DNA of 64,000 bases from Megalonaias nervosa (lineage: Eukaryota > Mollusca > Bivalvia > Unionida > Unionidae), in assembly GCA_016617855.1 (NCBI GenBank), contig JAECUM010000858.1, positions 62,001 through 126,000 on the forward strand, in the 5' to 3' direction. How positions within the stretch are numbered: position 1 is the first letter of the stretch; each line of letters opens with the position of its first letter. This document shows positions 1 to 13,121 of this stretch, one piece after another. Under the pieces are notes generated by a model. It was not told the DNA's origin. It saw only the letters and a list, made by a program, of their open reading frames with translations, and searched no databases. The position numbers and the translations under genes were made by a program.

Positions 1-7
1 CTCACTA

Positions 8-56
8 AACACCCCATGACACCCCAGGACACCCCAAGACACCCAGGACACCCAAA
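8..56. repeat. Short tandem repeat, ~10-bp ACACCCCA-type unit
   Basis: About five imperfect units of GACACCCCA/GACACCCA follow one another at the left edge. The array may extend outside the window. Confidence 0.75.
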
Positions 57-432
57 AATACCTAGTTTAAATTTAAACAAGAGCAAAAAACAAACAAAAA
101 ACCCCAAAACTGCGTATATTTAGCGATTTTTTGTGTAACAGGAAAAGTAGTGAGGCCAGTAGTTGCCAAGGGAAATAACTCCTGTTTTGATGAAGCGTGT
201 TTGGATACAGTGACGTGAATATTTATCAACATTTATCAATAAGTAGCAATACCATATATAAGTCGTTAAATAAGTTAAACAAAATGGCAAATTTACTGTA
301 TAAAAAATTATTAGTTTATCTCATAAAGAAATAAATTTTCATCCTTTCCTTTATTTTATCCATTATTAGCATAGAACATAAACAATTCAATTATTCATTT
401 GTTAGTGTGTTTATTCATTTGTTAGTGTGTGT
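57..432. other. Gene-free stretch
   Basis: AT-rich sequence leading into the transposase remnant. A 22-bp stretch around TTATTCATTTGTTAGTGTGT is repeated at 391-412 and 411-431. I see nothing else. Confidence 0.5.
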
Positions 433-2010
433 TTAGCATTTATTGGTCCTCTCATTGACAGGCCTTCTTCGCTGACCAGGTTTTCGTGCAGTTCCTCTAG
501 CCTTATTAATTAGGGTATATTTTCCATCTTGTGATTTGATGTACTTTGATTTCTCCGTACATTTAATGTCCTTGAGGAATTTTGCGAAAATCTCTGTCTT
601 ATGCTTTTCGGATTTGCACCTCCAGACGCTGTCATGTATATGGTAAATGTGTTCTTCTTTTGTTAACTGATAATTTCCGCTGTCATGCAGAGCGCTTCTA
701 TAATCCATGAAATGGAGCTGTGTCACGCTGAAAAGTTTATGTATTAGATCTTGTGCATGTTTTGGTTTCCAATCAACAGAGAGTTTTAGAATGTTATTGA
801 TGGACTCTGTGTTGTTATTAGTCCAATTCACGCATTCATTATTTCTGTGGCTAGGTTCAAAAACGTATTTCTGTAGTCTTGGTTTCAAGTTGTTGGTAAA
901 GTATGGTCCAAATTTCGGATCCTGTTCGTTGATGATTGTTTCCAGATGTTCTGATCAGCTTTCAAAATTGATTGTATTATTTGCGTCTGCGATGCCACCG
1001 GTACCAAATATTTGGGCCATTATTATATCACGTTCACCCTTTTCCACCCCTATTTTATTTTGAAGGTAGTACCTCACATTATCCTTCAAATGTTTCGTGC
1101 AAAGATAGTGTGTAGCTGAGGGGAATACATATTCTATTGCCTTTGTTATGCCTTTCCCATCATCACTTCCAAATTCCATTTTTTCCGACACTGGTACTTC
1201 CACGGACTAGCTCTGTCTGTAGCAATATGCTCCAGAAAGCTCTTGTAAGTTCTGTAAGAAGCATCTTTGTGCAGAAGGACAGGGCCAATAAAAATCAGAT
1301 GTTCGTTTGTACCGTTTCGGACAGCTCTTTGATTTTTGTTTACCAATGTGGTTACTTAAAAGTTTCCAAGATTAAATGTTCTGTCTATACCTACTGGTTG
1401 CTTATTAGCATACGTCAAGAAGTGTTGTAGGTCAGTAATTTGGTCTTGTGTATAGCAAATGATGGGTGGTACCTGCTCTTTGTTGTGTATTATTGTTTGC
1501 ACAAACGGATGTTCATTGATCATTCCAAGGACTTCTAACATATCGTTGGCGACGTTGGCTTGGTTATGTTTGTTTGCGGACTTCCTATTTTCGTTGTACT
1601 TGACGTTGCTTATTACTCAAGTATCACGAGCGCCAGTCAATAAGCCATCTTTCTTCAATTCACGATATATGTCTCTCGGTATCTGTTCCTTCATCCTTTC
1701 CTTTATTTTGTCAAAAGTCCTCGGATGAGTTCTTACGAAATGTTTTTCTCCTTGCCTATTACCATGTGATGCTGTGAGTGGTTGATGAGTGCCTTGATAT
1801 TCATAAAGAGTGAGGCTGCTGATGCCAGATTCGTTCTTTTTGACAAAATATGACACTCTTTTCTTAAAATCAGGGTCACTTTTCAGTGTAGCATAATATC
1901 TGCTCAAAATAACTACATTGTCATCGGGTTGAGGATACAGTTCTTCCCAAGTTACTTGGCCCTTTACTCTACATTTAAAAACATGTCCTCTAAATTCGCT
2001 ATTGCGACAG
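433..2010 (-). pseudogene. MULE-like DDE transposase remnant
   Basis: Read leftward, adjacent open segments in different frames give a broken transposase. Segments at ~2010-1617 and 1541-1356 cover the N-terminal part, including GIDRTFNLGNF with a candidate first catalytic Asp. Segments 1346-1146 and 1203-955 carry GSDDGKGI (second Asp) and LCTKHLKDN, a CxxH motif typical of Mutator-like transposases. Segment 888-433 carries NNNTESINN (third acidic residue) and a basic C-terminal tail. Frame breaks fall near 1616, 1350, 1150-1200 and 950, and the start is missing beyond a stop near 2011. It is an inactive copy, with no terminal repeats recognised. Confidence 0.75.
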
Positions 2011-2097
2011 AGTTATTTATACAGTGACATCAAAAGAAGAGAAGCAAGTTGAAGGAGGTTTGGTTACTGTGTATATGGTTTCATATAGGAAGAAAAT

Positions 2098-2205
2098 ACC
2101 AAAGCAGGTCATTCTGTACCCAAGTCGTTCCATACCCAAATCGTTTCGTACCCAAACCAAGGTCATTTTTGTACCCAATGCTATGGTCATTTCGTATCCG
2201 AAACA
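2098..2205. repeat. Short degenerate tandem repeat (TACCCAA motif)
   Basis: Variants of TCGTACCCAA and GGTCATTTTGTACCC recur about six times in ~100 bp, explaining why several frames stay open on both strands. There is no sign of coding. Confidence 0.55.
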
Positions 2206-2484
2206 AGAGTTGTTTATTGCACACATTTAAGTACGATACAAATATAACCACCAGTATTATATAAAAATATATTTCTACATATTTCAAACTGTTAGTAAAT
2301 CGATTTCAGGCATTGCCTTGGTGACAAATGTATGCCGTATTACTTTGGCACATTATAGATGTTTTATTGCTGGCAGAATCCAAGCATGCTAAAGTTTATT
2401 CAGTTATTTAAAACATTAAATATATAACTTTAAAATACAGAAATAAATATATGTAAAATGCAGTGCCAAGTTAATATCCCTCCC

Positions 2485-2487
<3 letters not shown>

Positions 2488-2542
<55 letters not shown>
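2488..2542. repeat. (CT)n microsatellite
   Basis: Uninterrupted CT dinucleotides, about 27 units, after a C-rich lead. Confidence 0.97.
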
Positions 2543-2546
<4 letters not shown>

Positions 2547-3950
2547 GAGAGTGTTTATGTGCATTATATTTAGGATGATAACAAAATGAAAACAGAACAT
2601 GCCAAGCAATGAAAATAAATTTTCACTCGCCAAATTCAGTAATTTCAAATGAGAATTTCAGTTATGTCACTAACTTGTTAGCTTCTTGTGATCGGTGAAA
2701 TTTTCCAAAACTTTTGCACAAGTAATTATTTGCGGCCGGCAGTTGAAAGAAAAATGGTTTGGCGGTCCGGATAGTATAACGCGGGCTACATTTGGAATAC
2801 AATGGAGTAACAGCCGACAAAAGTTGAAATTAACACCAGTATTGGTCATTGGAGACGACAAACCTAATTCAGCATCATCGTTTTATCTGCTTTCAGCCCA
2901 ATATTAAAAGATCACCAAAATTCTAGTTGCTTTGAATGGCTAAACATTTGTAATTGTTTCAGCCATGTTAGTCATTGCTGAATAAAACTAATAAAAATGG
3001 CAATGTTTGTCGATTTGAACGACTGCAAAATAAAGGACTTATTCAATTATTTAAACCTGGTCAACGTTTTGTTATTCTTTCTACTTGCAATGTGAATTTT
3101 TCTTATATATCGATGCTATTATTCAGTGAAAATACTTTGACTTAATGGAATTTTCCATTCTAGAACAGTCTAGGTTCTCAACAAGATAAAATTTGTTATA
3201 AAAATTATAATAAGGATGTGGTAAACATAAGGTAGGCTATGCATTTTTATGGGGGAATCGCAATAACCACGACCCAGACGCTAAGAAATATGTTTACTTA
3301 CTTATGTTGATAATGAGAGCATCGAATGAATTAATTAAAAAAAACAACAACAAAAAAAACAAAAAAACAAACAATGCTAAAAGGGGAGGGGGCAAAATGG
3401 TTTGTGGTGTTTTTTATATCATGGAAAATGACGAGAAAAATTTCTTCTAAATAAACAGTATCTGACAAATTATAGATAGTTCGATCAAACTTAACATCAA
3501 GAAAATTATCTGACATCTTGGTCCTATCATATATTTCCCATGAGTCTAATTGTTGGATTTTTCCAGGTACACGTTTTAAATAAGAAATGCACAACTTACA
3601 GATTTGGTTTGCTTTATCTTCCAGATATAGGAGTAAGATGTATGATATAATCTCTAGAAAAATAAATGTAATATACATCAAACACTTGCTTGAATCAGTA
3701 GTCAAGTCATACAATACTATCAGTAATATTAACATAAATGCAAACAGAAATAAGCAAAATATTGAACAAGCACACTAAAGAAAACAATACATACAAATGG
3801 ATACACCCGTAGCTGTTAAATTATACATAAATTGGTGCTTACTAAATGCGTCATTGTTGAGAAAATAAATAATTTAAATTCATAATTTCATGCATATACA
3901 AATACATTTTAAAACATTACTAAAGGAAAATTGATTAAAGCTACCTGTAC
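2543..3950. other. Gene-free stretch
   Basis: No gene, RNA or element was recognised. There is an A/C-rich low-complexity patch at 3335-3375. Short open frames on either strand look like chance. Confidence 0.45.
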
Positions 3951-3958
3951 CAAGCGAT

Positions 3959-4353
3959 TTAATCCTTCTTTGTAATTGAAGTAGATGTCCTGATCTCTGA
4001 GGCAAAACATTTGTTGCAAATATATGGGACGTCAAAATGTTCAGTAAAAAAGGCAAATTCCTCCACAGACATCTGTTCACAGTCTGAATGATTCCATTGA
4101 CGGCAAGAGTCACAACGAATGCAGTTAGACGTACACTTTAAACGACAGGAACCGCACGGGAAAAACGCAGCTCTTCCAGTAGTAGCAATTTTCCTCTTTT
4201 TTGGAAACATTTTGACACTTGTTTGTCAAATGACAACGATTCTGCAACACCTAAGCAATTTGGATGTAAACTTTCACAGTACAGACATATCCATGATGCA
4301 GTCCTCTGCTTATTGAAAACCAGATGAGCGGCGGCATTTTTTGGAACTATCAA
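3959..4353 (-). pseudogene. PHD-type zinc-finger fragment, frameshifted
   Basis: Two overlapping minus-strand frames meet near 4200. The upstream one (4353 leftward) has a CLYCESLHPNCLG cysteine cluster. The downstream one (4210-3959) has CGSCRLKC, CDSCRQWNHSDC and a CNKC end, that is Cys pairs, one His-x3-Cys and a final Cys pair as in PHD fingers (C4HC3). Such fingers occur in chromatin readers and in molluscan mobile-element ORFs. The isolated, shifted fragment beside other elements suggests the latter. It could be a terminal exon of an unseen gene, but no splice partner was found. Confidence 0.5.
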
Positions 4354-4618
4354 TGTTCAAAACATGCGTTTTAAATTTCGCACGAAGGTGGCAGATAGTA
4401 ATTTCAGTAACGTGTGCTCCAAATTCAGATCTGTAAAAGAACTGAAACTCCATGAATAAAACATTCTTATTTTTTTTCACGACTAGGTCGCTTCAACCTT
4501 GCAATGGAGCAACAAATTAAAAAAAATTGAAAAGTCAAAAAGTTTACAAGAGTAAACGTCGACTACATAAATAGAGTTTTGTTTTTCGCGAAGTCCGATC
4601 TGTGATAACATTATTAAG

Positions 4619-4883
4619 CCGGAACGGCCTTAGCAAACGCGGGGCCCGATTTGGATCATTTTGTCGGGGCCCCTGTTTTACGCGCGGGTCCGCTGTGAGC
4701 ACGGCATTTGGAAATAAACTTTTAAACAAGTTTTATATGATACTGAACTTAAAATTTTCTTCTATCGCTTAAAATAACTTTCTCTCTATAGATATATTTT
4801 AAAAAATTACTAATGTGCAGGGCCCCTGTGAGCACGTGTCCCGATTGGGCCCAATCGGTGCAATCGGCCTAAGGTCGGCCCTG
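4619..4883. mobile_element. hAT-type MITE, 265 bp, with 8-bp target duplication
   Basis: Flanked by perfect 8-bp duplications TTATTAAG (4611-4618 and 4884-4891), the hAT signature length. The right end read inward is CAGGGCCGACCTTAGGCC, and the left end is CCGGAACGGCCTTAGC, a decayed version of the same terminal repeat. Internal GGGCCC-rich sequence is typical of hAT ends. It is GC-rich against its AT-rich surroundings. It has no coding capacity and would depend on a transposase elsewhere. Confidence 0.85.
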
Positions 4884-4891
4884 TTATTAAG

Positions 4892-5492
4892 CCTATATAA
4901 GGTAAAATATATCAGTATCTTTATAGTCCACCGTCCTTTGACCACCATAACAAATAACACGTGATTCTCGCGGTAATTCGCTTTCCAAAAAAGGCTTACT
5001 ATACCATATTTGGATATTCTAGGATACATTCATTGCGCGCCGGAAGCTTTGGAGTAATTTATAAAAGTAATCCCTACTCACACCCCCACCCGACCACACT
5101 GCTTTATGGGGTCCTGAAGCAACTGCTCCATTTGCTCTACCTTTGATCCGGTCTTAAAGATGACCATAATATATACAACAAACAGCACATAACAAGAGGA
5201 CCAAGACAGCTTGATACTGCTCATCAAGATAGTGTACATATGTCAGCATCTGAATGCGAATTCACACAGTATTAGAGCTGCAGAGGGAAAAGAGAAGTTT
5301 TTGGATCACACAGCTGCTACATTGTCTGTAAGTTATAGTGTGATTTATCGTCTTTTCTAGACCGTATAAACGGGATCACTTTTTCAGCATTAAAACGAGA
5401 AGTCATTCTAACAGCAAGCATTCTCTGCTTGATTTATCCCAACCTCTGCGGGTTTGGCCTTAATTCATAACTTAGAAGCTGTTCATATCCCC

Positions 5493-5534
<42 letters not shown>

Positions 5535-6420
5535 TGTATTGGCATTATAAAGGGAGTTCATCTGCATAGTCAGCATGGATTCCTGCATCGGTTCTTACAT
5601 ACATAATGACCTGCCTCTGGGTCATAATTTAATCCGAACACAAGGAAGCTGCAGTTGCTCAATCAACTTCCTAATTTCCCAGAGTTTTTCTTTTTTTAAA
5701 TTATTTAATTTATTTTTATTAAATGTTTAAAATACATAGTTACATTTAATATAATCTAAGAAATTGCACTGAATATACGAAATGCTTTCAAATAATGCAC
5801 TGTATAATATATAACATGTATACAAATATTTTAAACACTTTAATATAATGCTAGCAACTGTCCAACTAATTTAAACTAACGGATGAAACCTGCTTCAACA
5901 TATTCAAATGCAGTCAAGTTTTAGCAAAATATTATATGCCCCCAAAAGTATTAGACATTGCTTTTACAAGGAATATGTTCTTGAAGCAAAATCATTTTCT
6001 TGCACATGCATGTAGTTATGAACTTTTAATTTTCATTGTGTCATTGACCTTTGACTATAATTGAGGGTAGGCCTACCTGACTAATGTCTTTTTTGTAAAC
6101 AACATTTTACATAGCTAATTTTTTATTCTGAATTTAGATTATTTTAAGATCATTATTACTTGTAGGTAAAAATGTTTACTTGCAGCTGAATTGAGGGCAT
6201 TGGTTTTCCCCATGGAAAAAGCTGGTCTAGGTGATGTTTATCATGTTCTTTACTAAACTTTAAAACCTGGCCTTCTTTACAACTTACAATGTTCTGGAAA
6301 TGAACTTTTGAACCTCATCCTGGTCCTTTTCTTGCGTCTTAGATTTTCATATTAAGTTTTGTTTATGTTATAATTACTAATTCCTATCTTAACACCTATA
6401 GTGGAATCTGTCTTTTAGTC
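4892..6420. other. Gene-free stretch
   Basis: Contains a (GT)n tract at 5499-5531. Otherwise no feature is recognised, and the sequence is increasingly AT-rich after 5690. Confidence 0.45.
5499..5531. repeat. (GT)n microsatellite
   Basis: About 16 uninterrupted GT units. Confidence 0.96.
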
Positions 6421-6421
6421 A

Positions 6422-6845
6422 TGTTCAGGTTTAATTGAGAGATTCCATTTATTTAAATTATTCAATGGAATTACATTGTCCTCATTGAGTTTGGGACTAA
6501 AGTACTTTTTTTTTGATTATTGTGAATTTATTCAAGGACATTTCAAATTATATCACTGTGATATATCAAGATTGTTAGCACATCAGACATTGAAGACTAC
6601 TGGCACATCAGCACATTCATGATTGGAATTTATTCAGAACACCACCTGAATTCATTCAGAACACTCTATACTTTTGGACTTATGATAGAACTTTCAGGAC
6701 TATTTGGGATCTAATTCACAATACTGCAGGTTCCATTTAAATTTTCTCTTTATATTCTATAAAAAAAATAATTTGTTGAATTTTACAAACCTTCTTGGTT
6801 TTCGCTCTTGTATGTTACTTAGTTAAAGACCATAGAATCATAACA
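6422..6845 (+). mobile_element. LTR-like fragment, copy 1 (old)
   Basis: The 3' third matches two other places in the window (near 23520-23606 and 52680-52767). The shared block is an A/T-rich polyadenylation-like stretch, then TTACAAACCTTCTTGGTTTT..GCTCTT, then a TTAC/TTAG segment ending in AACA. This looks like the 3' half of an LTR. The 5' boundary (a TGTT at 6422) is a guess. Confidence 0.4.
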
Positions 6846-9800
6846 ATGCAAGTAACTGTGCAAAAAAATTCTTGATACTTAGATATGTTTACTAGTGTGT
6901 GTCAGAGATGATTTTAGTTCTTCAGCCTAGAGGATACATTGCAATATGAGCAAATAGCATAAAATAATTATTGGGGTGCATTAGAGATGCACATTTGTGT
7001 TGGGGTGGGGTTAGGGTGGGGGCTAAGTCCATCTAAAGTACTTGGCCTAGTGGATTTATTTAATTTTTGTTGTCAGTGAGAGAAATGTGTCTTACCATAG
7101 AATACAATGTGGCAACCAAACTTGTCTAGTTATTATTGGTGTACTTGTTTTGTGATACATGCACAAGAACTAGCTAGATTGGATTGAGCCCTGTTGAAAG
7201 CAGTTCGCCTACAAGGCTAATGGTTTGTGTCAACTCATGGAATGGTCCTTTGCTGTTTAGAAAAACCAGAGTGAAAGATTAATTCCTTGAGACTAGAAAC
7301 CCAGTACCCATGCATAATGATCCAGCTTGCTTAGCACTGGTATTCTACAATCTATATACACTGTGATCATATTATGAAACTACTATCAACTTAGTGTATT
7401 ACATGCTATTTAGAATTATAAATTTTTCGTCAATTTAAGTTAAAAAATTCTTCATAATAATCCTCAGTTTGTATTATTTGTTACTTTTACTTTTGTCCTA
7501 TTTAAATCTTTACATCTTGCATTCTAAAATTAATTCTTCTTTATGTTTAACATTTTAGTCAACAAGGAGAAGAATTGTGCACAACCCCACACCTGTGAGT
7601 CTATGTTGTCCATTTCCCTTGCTTTAATCTATAAAGAAATCTAGGTCAGAAAATGATTCAGTTGAAATTTCTTACAATGCTGTTAACTACATATTTTATG
7701 AAAAAGAAATGTCTCAAGGATTCTCATTTTTTGCATTTTCATTCATATTTAATGGTAGACCAGCACCATTTATCCAGTACTGAATGGCCCATATGCCAGG
7801 ATGCTTTGAAGTCAAAATTGGTCACATTCTGTTCAGCATTCTATTTGTGAGTACCAGTAAATGGTTATATAATTTTACTAACAGCTGCCAAATTTGATGG
7901 TGGAACAGCATTATTTGTATAAATCTGAAAGGTGTTCATGCTGAGACACTTTCTGCCAAAAATTTGATCAAATTAGGTTAATTGGAATTTTAGAATAAGT
8001 TGTCATGTTTTTTTCTATTCTAAATAACAGTGTGTGATGCCTTAAAGCCTTATCAAGTTTGGTAAATTTCTGCCAAGCAGTTTCTAAGAATCTATTTAAA
8101 GTGTGGTCTATTTTAGTAATGCAGCCATGTTTACATGTATGTTGGATTGGCATTATTTGTAAATATATGAATGTCCTTTTATTCCACAATGCTTCAAGAA
8201 AAATTCAGCCAATTCTGTTGAGCAGTTTGAGATTCTGTTTTTAGGCTTCTCTGTTTTTAGTAACTCTGGCCATGTCTGATGGCAAATTGGATTCATTTGA
8301 ACAAATTCAAATGACCTTTACTCCAAAATGATTTATATCAAGTATGTCAAAGTCAGTTGGTTGATTTGTGAGAAGTTGTAAATAGTAACTGAGGATGAAG
8401 GACCATATGATCTTATGTCCAGGTGAGCCCAGAATGGGTGGGATAGGGTAGGAAGCTGCAATTGCTTCCTCTCAAAAGTCTCCATTCAGTAATTACATGA
8501 ACATATTTGCTATTTTTTCCATTCAAATAATGTTTGAAAAATTATACAGAAATACAACTGGGACTAATTAAAATGTTGAGTATTTCTTGACTAATATTCT
8601 TTATTAATTGTATGTTCTAATCAGTTCTATACAACTGCAATTCTGCATGACTCATGTCAAGAAAATTGCAAGAATACGTTTCTAATATTATCTTTGAAAC
8701 TTCAATGGAGGTCACACTATTACTGAAAGTTTTTAACAAATGCAGTACTCTACCATACATGTGCCACCAATATATCTATGAAGCATAGTTCTTATTTAAA
8801 ATCTTAGAGATTCTACATTTGCTTTGACTTATAACAGCATTAATATTGCTGTTGATGTTCCTATTGTTACTATTAATACTAATAACATTATGTATCGTTT
8901 CCAAGGATGTTATTAGACTGTTGATATTTCTTCCTCATGGGCTGAAATATCCTCTAAGATTAAAAATGAATCAATAATATTTCAGGATTTTATTTATATT
9001 TGGTTTATGCTGATTAAAGGTATATGTAAAACTCAGTGTCAACTCTGTCAGTAAAACATTCCTCAGTTAGATAAAAAAAGAAATGGAGTCCATATGACAA
9101 AACTGATGATCATGGTATAGTTGTGAATTATGTACCTTGTCAATGCAAATGAGTTGCATGAGAAATAAGCCACAATGACCTACTTCTGATGAGATGGCAA
9201 GCTACCAAAGCATAAAAGAATCATGCATACTTAGTCCATGTGAACTGGTCATGAACTAAATGTGACAATGCATATAGTCTACAAATTTAATTTGGTCAAG
9301 ACATACCTGTCAACTCTCATACCAGGAGAATAAACTTCCTGATTTTAGGGGTCATTCTACACCTACCCTCTGATCTCATCTCAAGGTTTTTGCAGAGAAA
9401 TCCAGATTATTACATTATGCCTGCCAATTTTCATTTCTCTGAAAAAATCCTACATAAATAGTTAGAACTTATGCAATTCTACAGAAGCTGTGTTCTTATT
9501 TTTTACCGGTATATATGGCTGTGACACAATTACACAGCACACATACATACCTGCCATATTCCCATGCAGTGCTGGGGAGGGTGATTTTAAGACTCCAAAA
9601 GTGTGTTTTGAGGTCCCAAGGGGTTAGGTCAGTGCATGTGACACAAAAAAGGGATGTCCAATTGAGAATAAGCCAACTTTTCATATAAGCCTATAGAAAA
9701 TGATTGGAAATTCAAATCTCAGTGAAAGAAAATAACTTGTCTGTCATTGTTCAAAGCATTTAATACACTTACAAGGTAAAAAATAATTGGTAGACTATGC

Positions 9801-12800
9801 ATTGTCAAATATCATCACCATACACATATGTGCAAACACTCACATAATCACAACCACAATGACATTAAATAAAAACATACATTCTTTAAAATCCATTGGA
9901 TGAAAAATATAGGCTTAATCAGATGCAGTCATTTCTAATCTCAATAGTTCAACAGGGGGTTTGAAGGTAATGCAAGTGTCATTAATGTTTATCACTACAC
10001 TCACTAGTGATTGGATTGTACTGGAATTCAAACTTCTCTGCTGGATTCTCTGTGCAAATCCTAGTAAGAACTGAGTTGTTCCAGTTGACCATAATGTTAG
10101 CATTGTCAAAACTGTATTTGATGCAGTTTGATCATGAGATATGCATGTCTTTATAGAAAAAGACCATTCCATCTGGAAAAAAATGGGGTGGGGATACTAT
10201 TTTCAAGTTTATTGGGGGCTTTACAGGTAATACAACAGTAATAAACACCTCTGTCCAGTACAGGTGGTACAGTTTTATCAACACAAATAAAGTGTGCAAA
10301 CATGAGTGTGTGCTAATTATCGTCTTTAAATGCATCTATTTCATGGCTAAAATCATTCTGAAAAACATAATTTAGTTAATAGTTAGTATTTTAACAAGAT
10401 TAAGATAATGAATAATAATAAAAGAGAACTAATGTGACTGTTCAATTCAGCATGTTACATACAGGTGGTGCTCCTTTTTCTACAGACCTCATACACACAG
10501 AAATGACGTATGTCAATATGTCACTTGTAATATGTGTTAAGATTTAAATGCTCCCCCCCCCCAGTTTTGCTACTGTGCTTCACAAAATAAAACTCCATCA
10601 ACTAGGATTTCTGAAATTTATTTTCGCTGGGCTTTGCCTGCTTTGCTGATAGCTAATTGCTTCCTGAATCACCTTTAAAAATGAATCCCACTTGAACACT
10701 TTTCTGACAACTGAAATAATCATGCTTTGCATTTTATATATGGAGCAAAATCCAACTTAAATGAAACGTTGCCATTGTTGACAAACTTGTCAATAATCTT
10801 TCATTCAGATGGCTTAAACATTCTCATTCAAGGCAACAATAGGTAATAACTTCTGTTCTCCCATATGCCTATTGCATATCTGATTTAACTATATTGGGTT
10901 GTTCCACTCGTGATCTGTGCCTATGCAAATTAGCAAAATGGGCTCACCCACTGCAGTCTACACTGCACCCTAGCTATTGTCAGCCATTTAAGTAATATGT
11001 GAAATGATGATTTATACCTGCCCTCTCTGCCTTTTAATTGCTGCTATTTAAACTACCTCAAGAATGGTTTTACCTCAGATCCAATCAGGACTGTTTATCG
11101 TTTATACATGGTACATATAATGGGCATATACCGATGTGGTAGGTTTTTTGCGAAGAGTACTGAAAATTGTGTTTTTGGAAACACGACCATATCAGGAGGT
11201 TTGGAAGAAAAACATTGGGTTTTTAGCATGACATGCCATGTTATGGCAGGTATGCACTTATCACATAAACTTTACAACATACAGGTAAGTACAATAGATT
11301 TAATTAAGCTGCATTCACTCGTGTAATTACGGTAAGGACAATTCTTATGTCATTACCATTTAATTAAGGTTAAATATGAAATAATTAATCATTAATAGGT
11401 TAGGGTATTATGAAGTGTGAGTTAAAGTGAGAGAGTAATTAGCATACCACAGAGTATATATTTATGGCACTGATTGACATTTTAAACATTTTCAAAATGC
11501 CAGAATGGAAGCTAGATGAAAGTTCATGTGATAAAAGAATGATCTGAAGCAATCGAAACTGAAATAGTATCTGTGTATAGTAAAACCAGAATGGTCAGCA
11601 CCACATCTTTTCCACACATTGTAAGAAGGACCATATTTAGTGAAAATGACACTTAAAAATGCCATGAAAAAACCTCCTTATTTTAGGTCCCAATCTCCTT
11701 ATTTTTTTATTCAATCTCCCAACTTGGCTTTTAAAAGTTTAAAGGTACGTCAAAAGCTTCAGTTTCTACATAGGCCTTTTTCAAATAATGTTGTTTCCAC
11801 AGCCATACTGGAACGCCACCTAAAGGTTTTACTACTGATTATATATACTGTATGATGGTTGAATTAAAACTTTCATTTCTGTCTGTCTAAATATTAACTT
11901 TTTGTTATTTCACTACTGGTATTGCTTTTGCAGGCCTTGTTGAATATAGCAAAATTTGACATTTCTGCATAGGACAAACTTGAAGCCTATTTCCATGAAT
12001 GTAAATTTACCCAAGAAATTGTCCTTGAGTAATCTCATTGAGATGAATCTGATGTACAAAAATTCAACTAGGCTGTTAATTGAATAGGGTAGTATGATGG
12101 AAAAACCTAGTTTATGTTTTCTGAAAAATTATAAGTTGACAAAATAACAGATAATAGATATTAACTAACAACACAATGTAACAAGTAATGATTTTAATTC
12201 AATATCAGTGTAAATGATGAATTTTAATTTTACATACTTAATACAAACATATAACAAGATAGTCTTCAATGTAACACAAACAATTATAATTCTAATGCAC
12301 AATCTATTTCCAAGCAATGCAGAACAAAACCAAATTCAAAATATGAACCTTTCAGAGCTGAGAATTCTGGATACAAGATTGTCATGGGAGATATCACATT
12401 TCATGCATGTGAAGTAATATACTTTAAATGCAACTTGAGATATTATGATAATGTTTTGGAGTGGAAACCAGTAAATAGCAGTCTAAAATGATGGCATATT
12501 GTCACTGTCCAGCTTTCTTTAAATGACAAATTACAAAACTGTCATAGAGACATACAAAAATATAATTGACTTGAAATACTTAGATTTTTCTACATGGTTC
12601 AATGAGTGAAATAAAAAAACAAATTCCTATACATAATGCTGTCATTTATTCACAATATCACAGATATTTCATGAAACTTGTTTACAAGTGGCACAAATTC
12701 ATGAACATGGATCAAAATTACCCTTAACAAATTGTGCCCCATTTAATTAATCCTGACAGAGGCATTTTAATCTGAAACCAAATTAAAATGCAGGAGAAGG

Positions 12801-13052
12801 CAATGTTCCATTTTCTAAAACTAAAAACTGTTTGTTCCTTGACCACGGAGTCAAATTATTCCAGTGGTGATGATTGCAAACTGGCAACTTGTAACAGAAG
12901 CACATTGGGAAGGGGGTGGAGTTATGCTGTTTTCCAGTTTAAAAAGTGGTACAGTTCATAGGACTGGAAATTTTAAGAAAAAATGAATCACCCACTTCAG
13001 AAAATAAATCTGATCACAAAAATTCTAGTGAGAGCAACAAACTAAAAGTTCA

Positions 13053-13054
<2 letters not shown>
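6846..13054. other. Gene-free stretch with old dispersed repeats
   Basis: No gene is recognised. It holds a degenerate ~120-bp repeat block (7780-8350). A sequence resembling the end of a dispersed palindromic repeat starts ACATACCTGTCAACTCTCAT near 9300, with a related TGGCAGGTATG near 11244 and a CTCCTTATTTTAGGTCCCAA near 11670. There is a C10 run at 10553. Confidence 0.4.
7780..8350. repeat. Degenerate ~120-bp tandem repeat, molluscan intergenic type
   Basis: Recurring phrases run in the same order: GCCAAATTTGAT / CAAGTTTGGTAAATTTCTGC / TTCTGTTGAGCAGTTT, then AGTAA..GGCCATGT. Copies are highly diverged. The same phrase type returns at 50540-50880. It looks like an old, spread-out satellite and is not coding. 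Confidence 0.5.

Positions 13055-13117
<63 letters not shown>
13055..13117. repeat. (AT)n microsatellite
   Basis: About 31 uninterrupted AT units, able to form a cruciform. Confidence 0.97.

Positions 13118-13121
<4 letters not shown>

Noticed and set aside
955..1728. Plus-strand frames over the transposase remnant
   Set aside because: They are antisense shadows of the MULE-like coding remnant.
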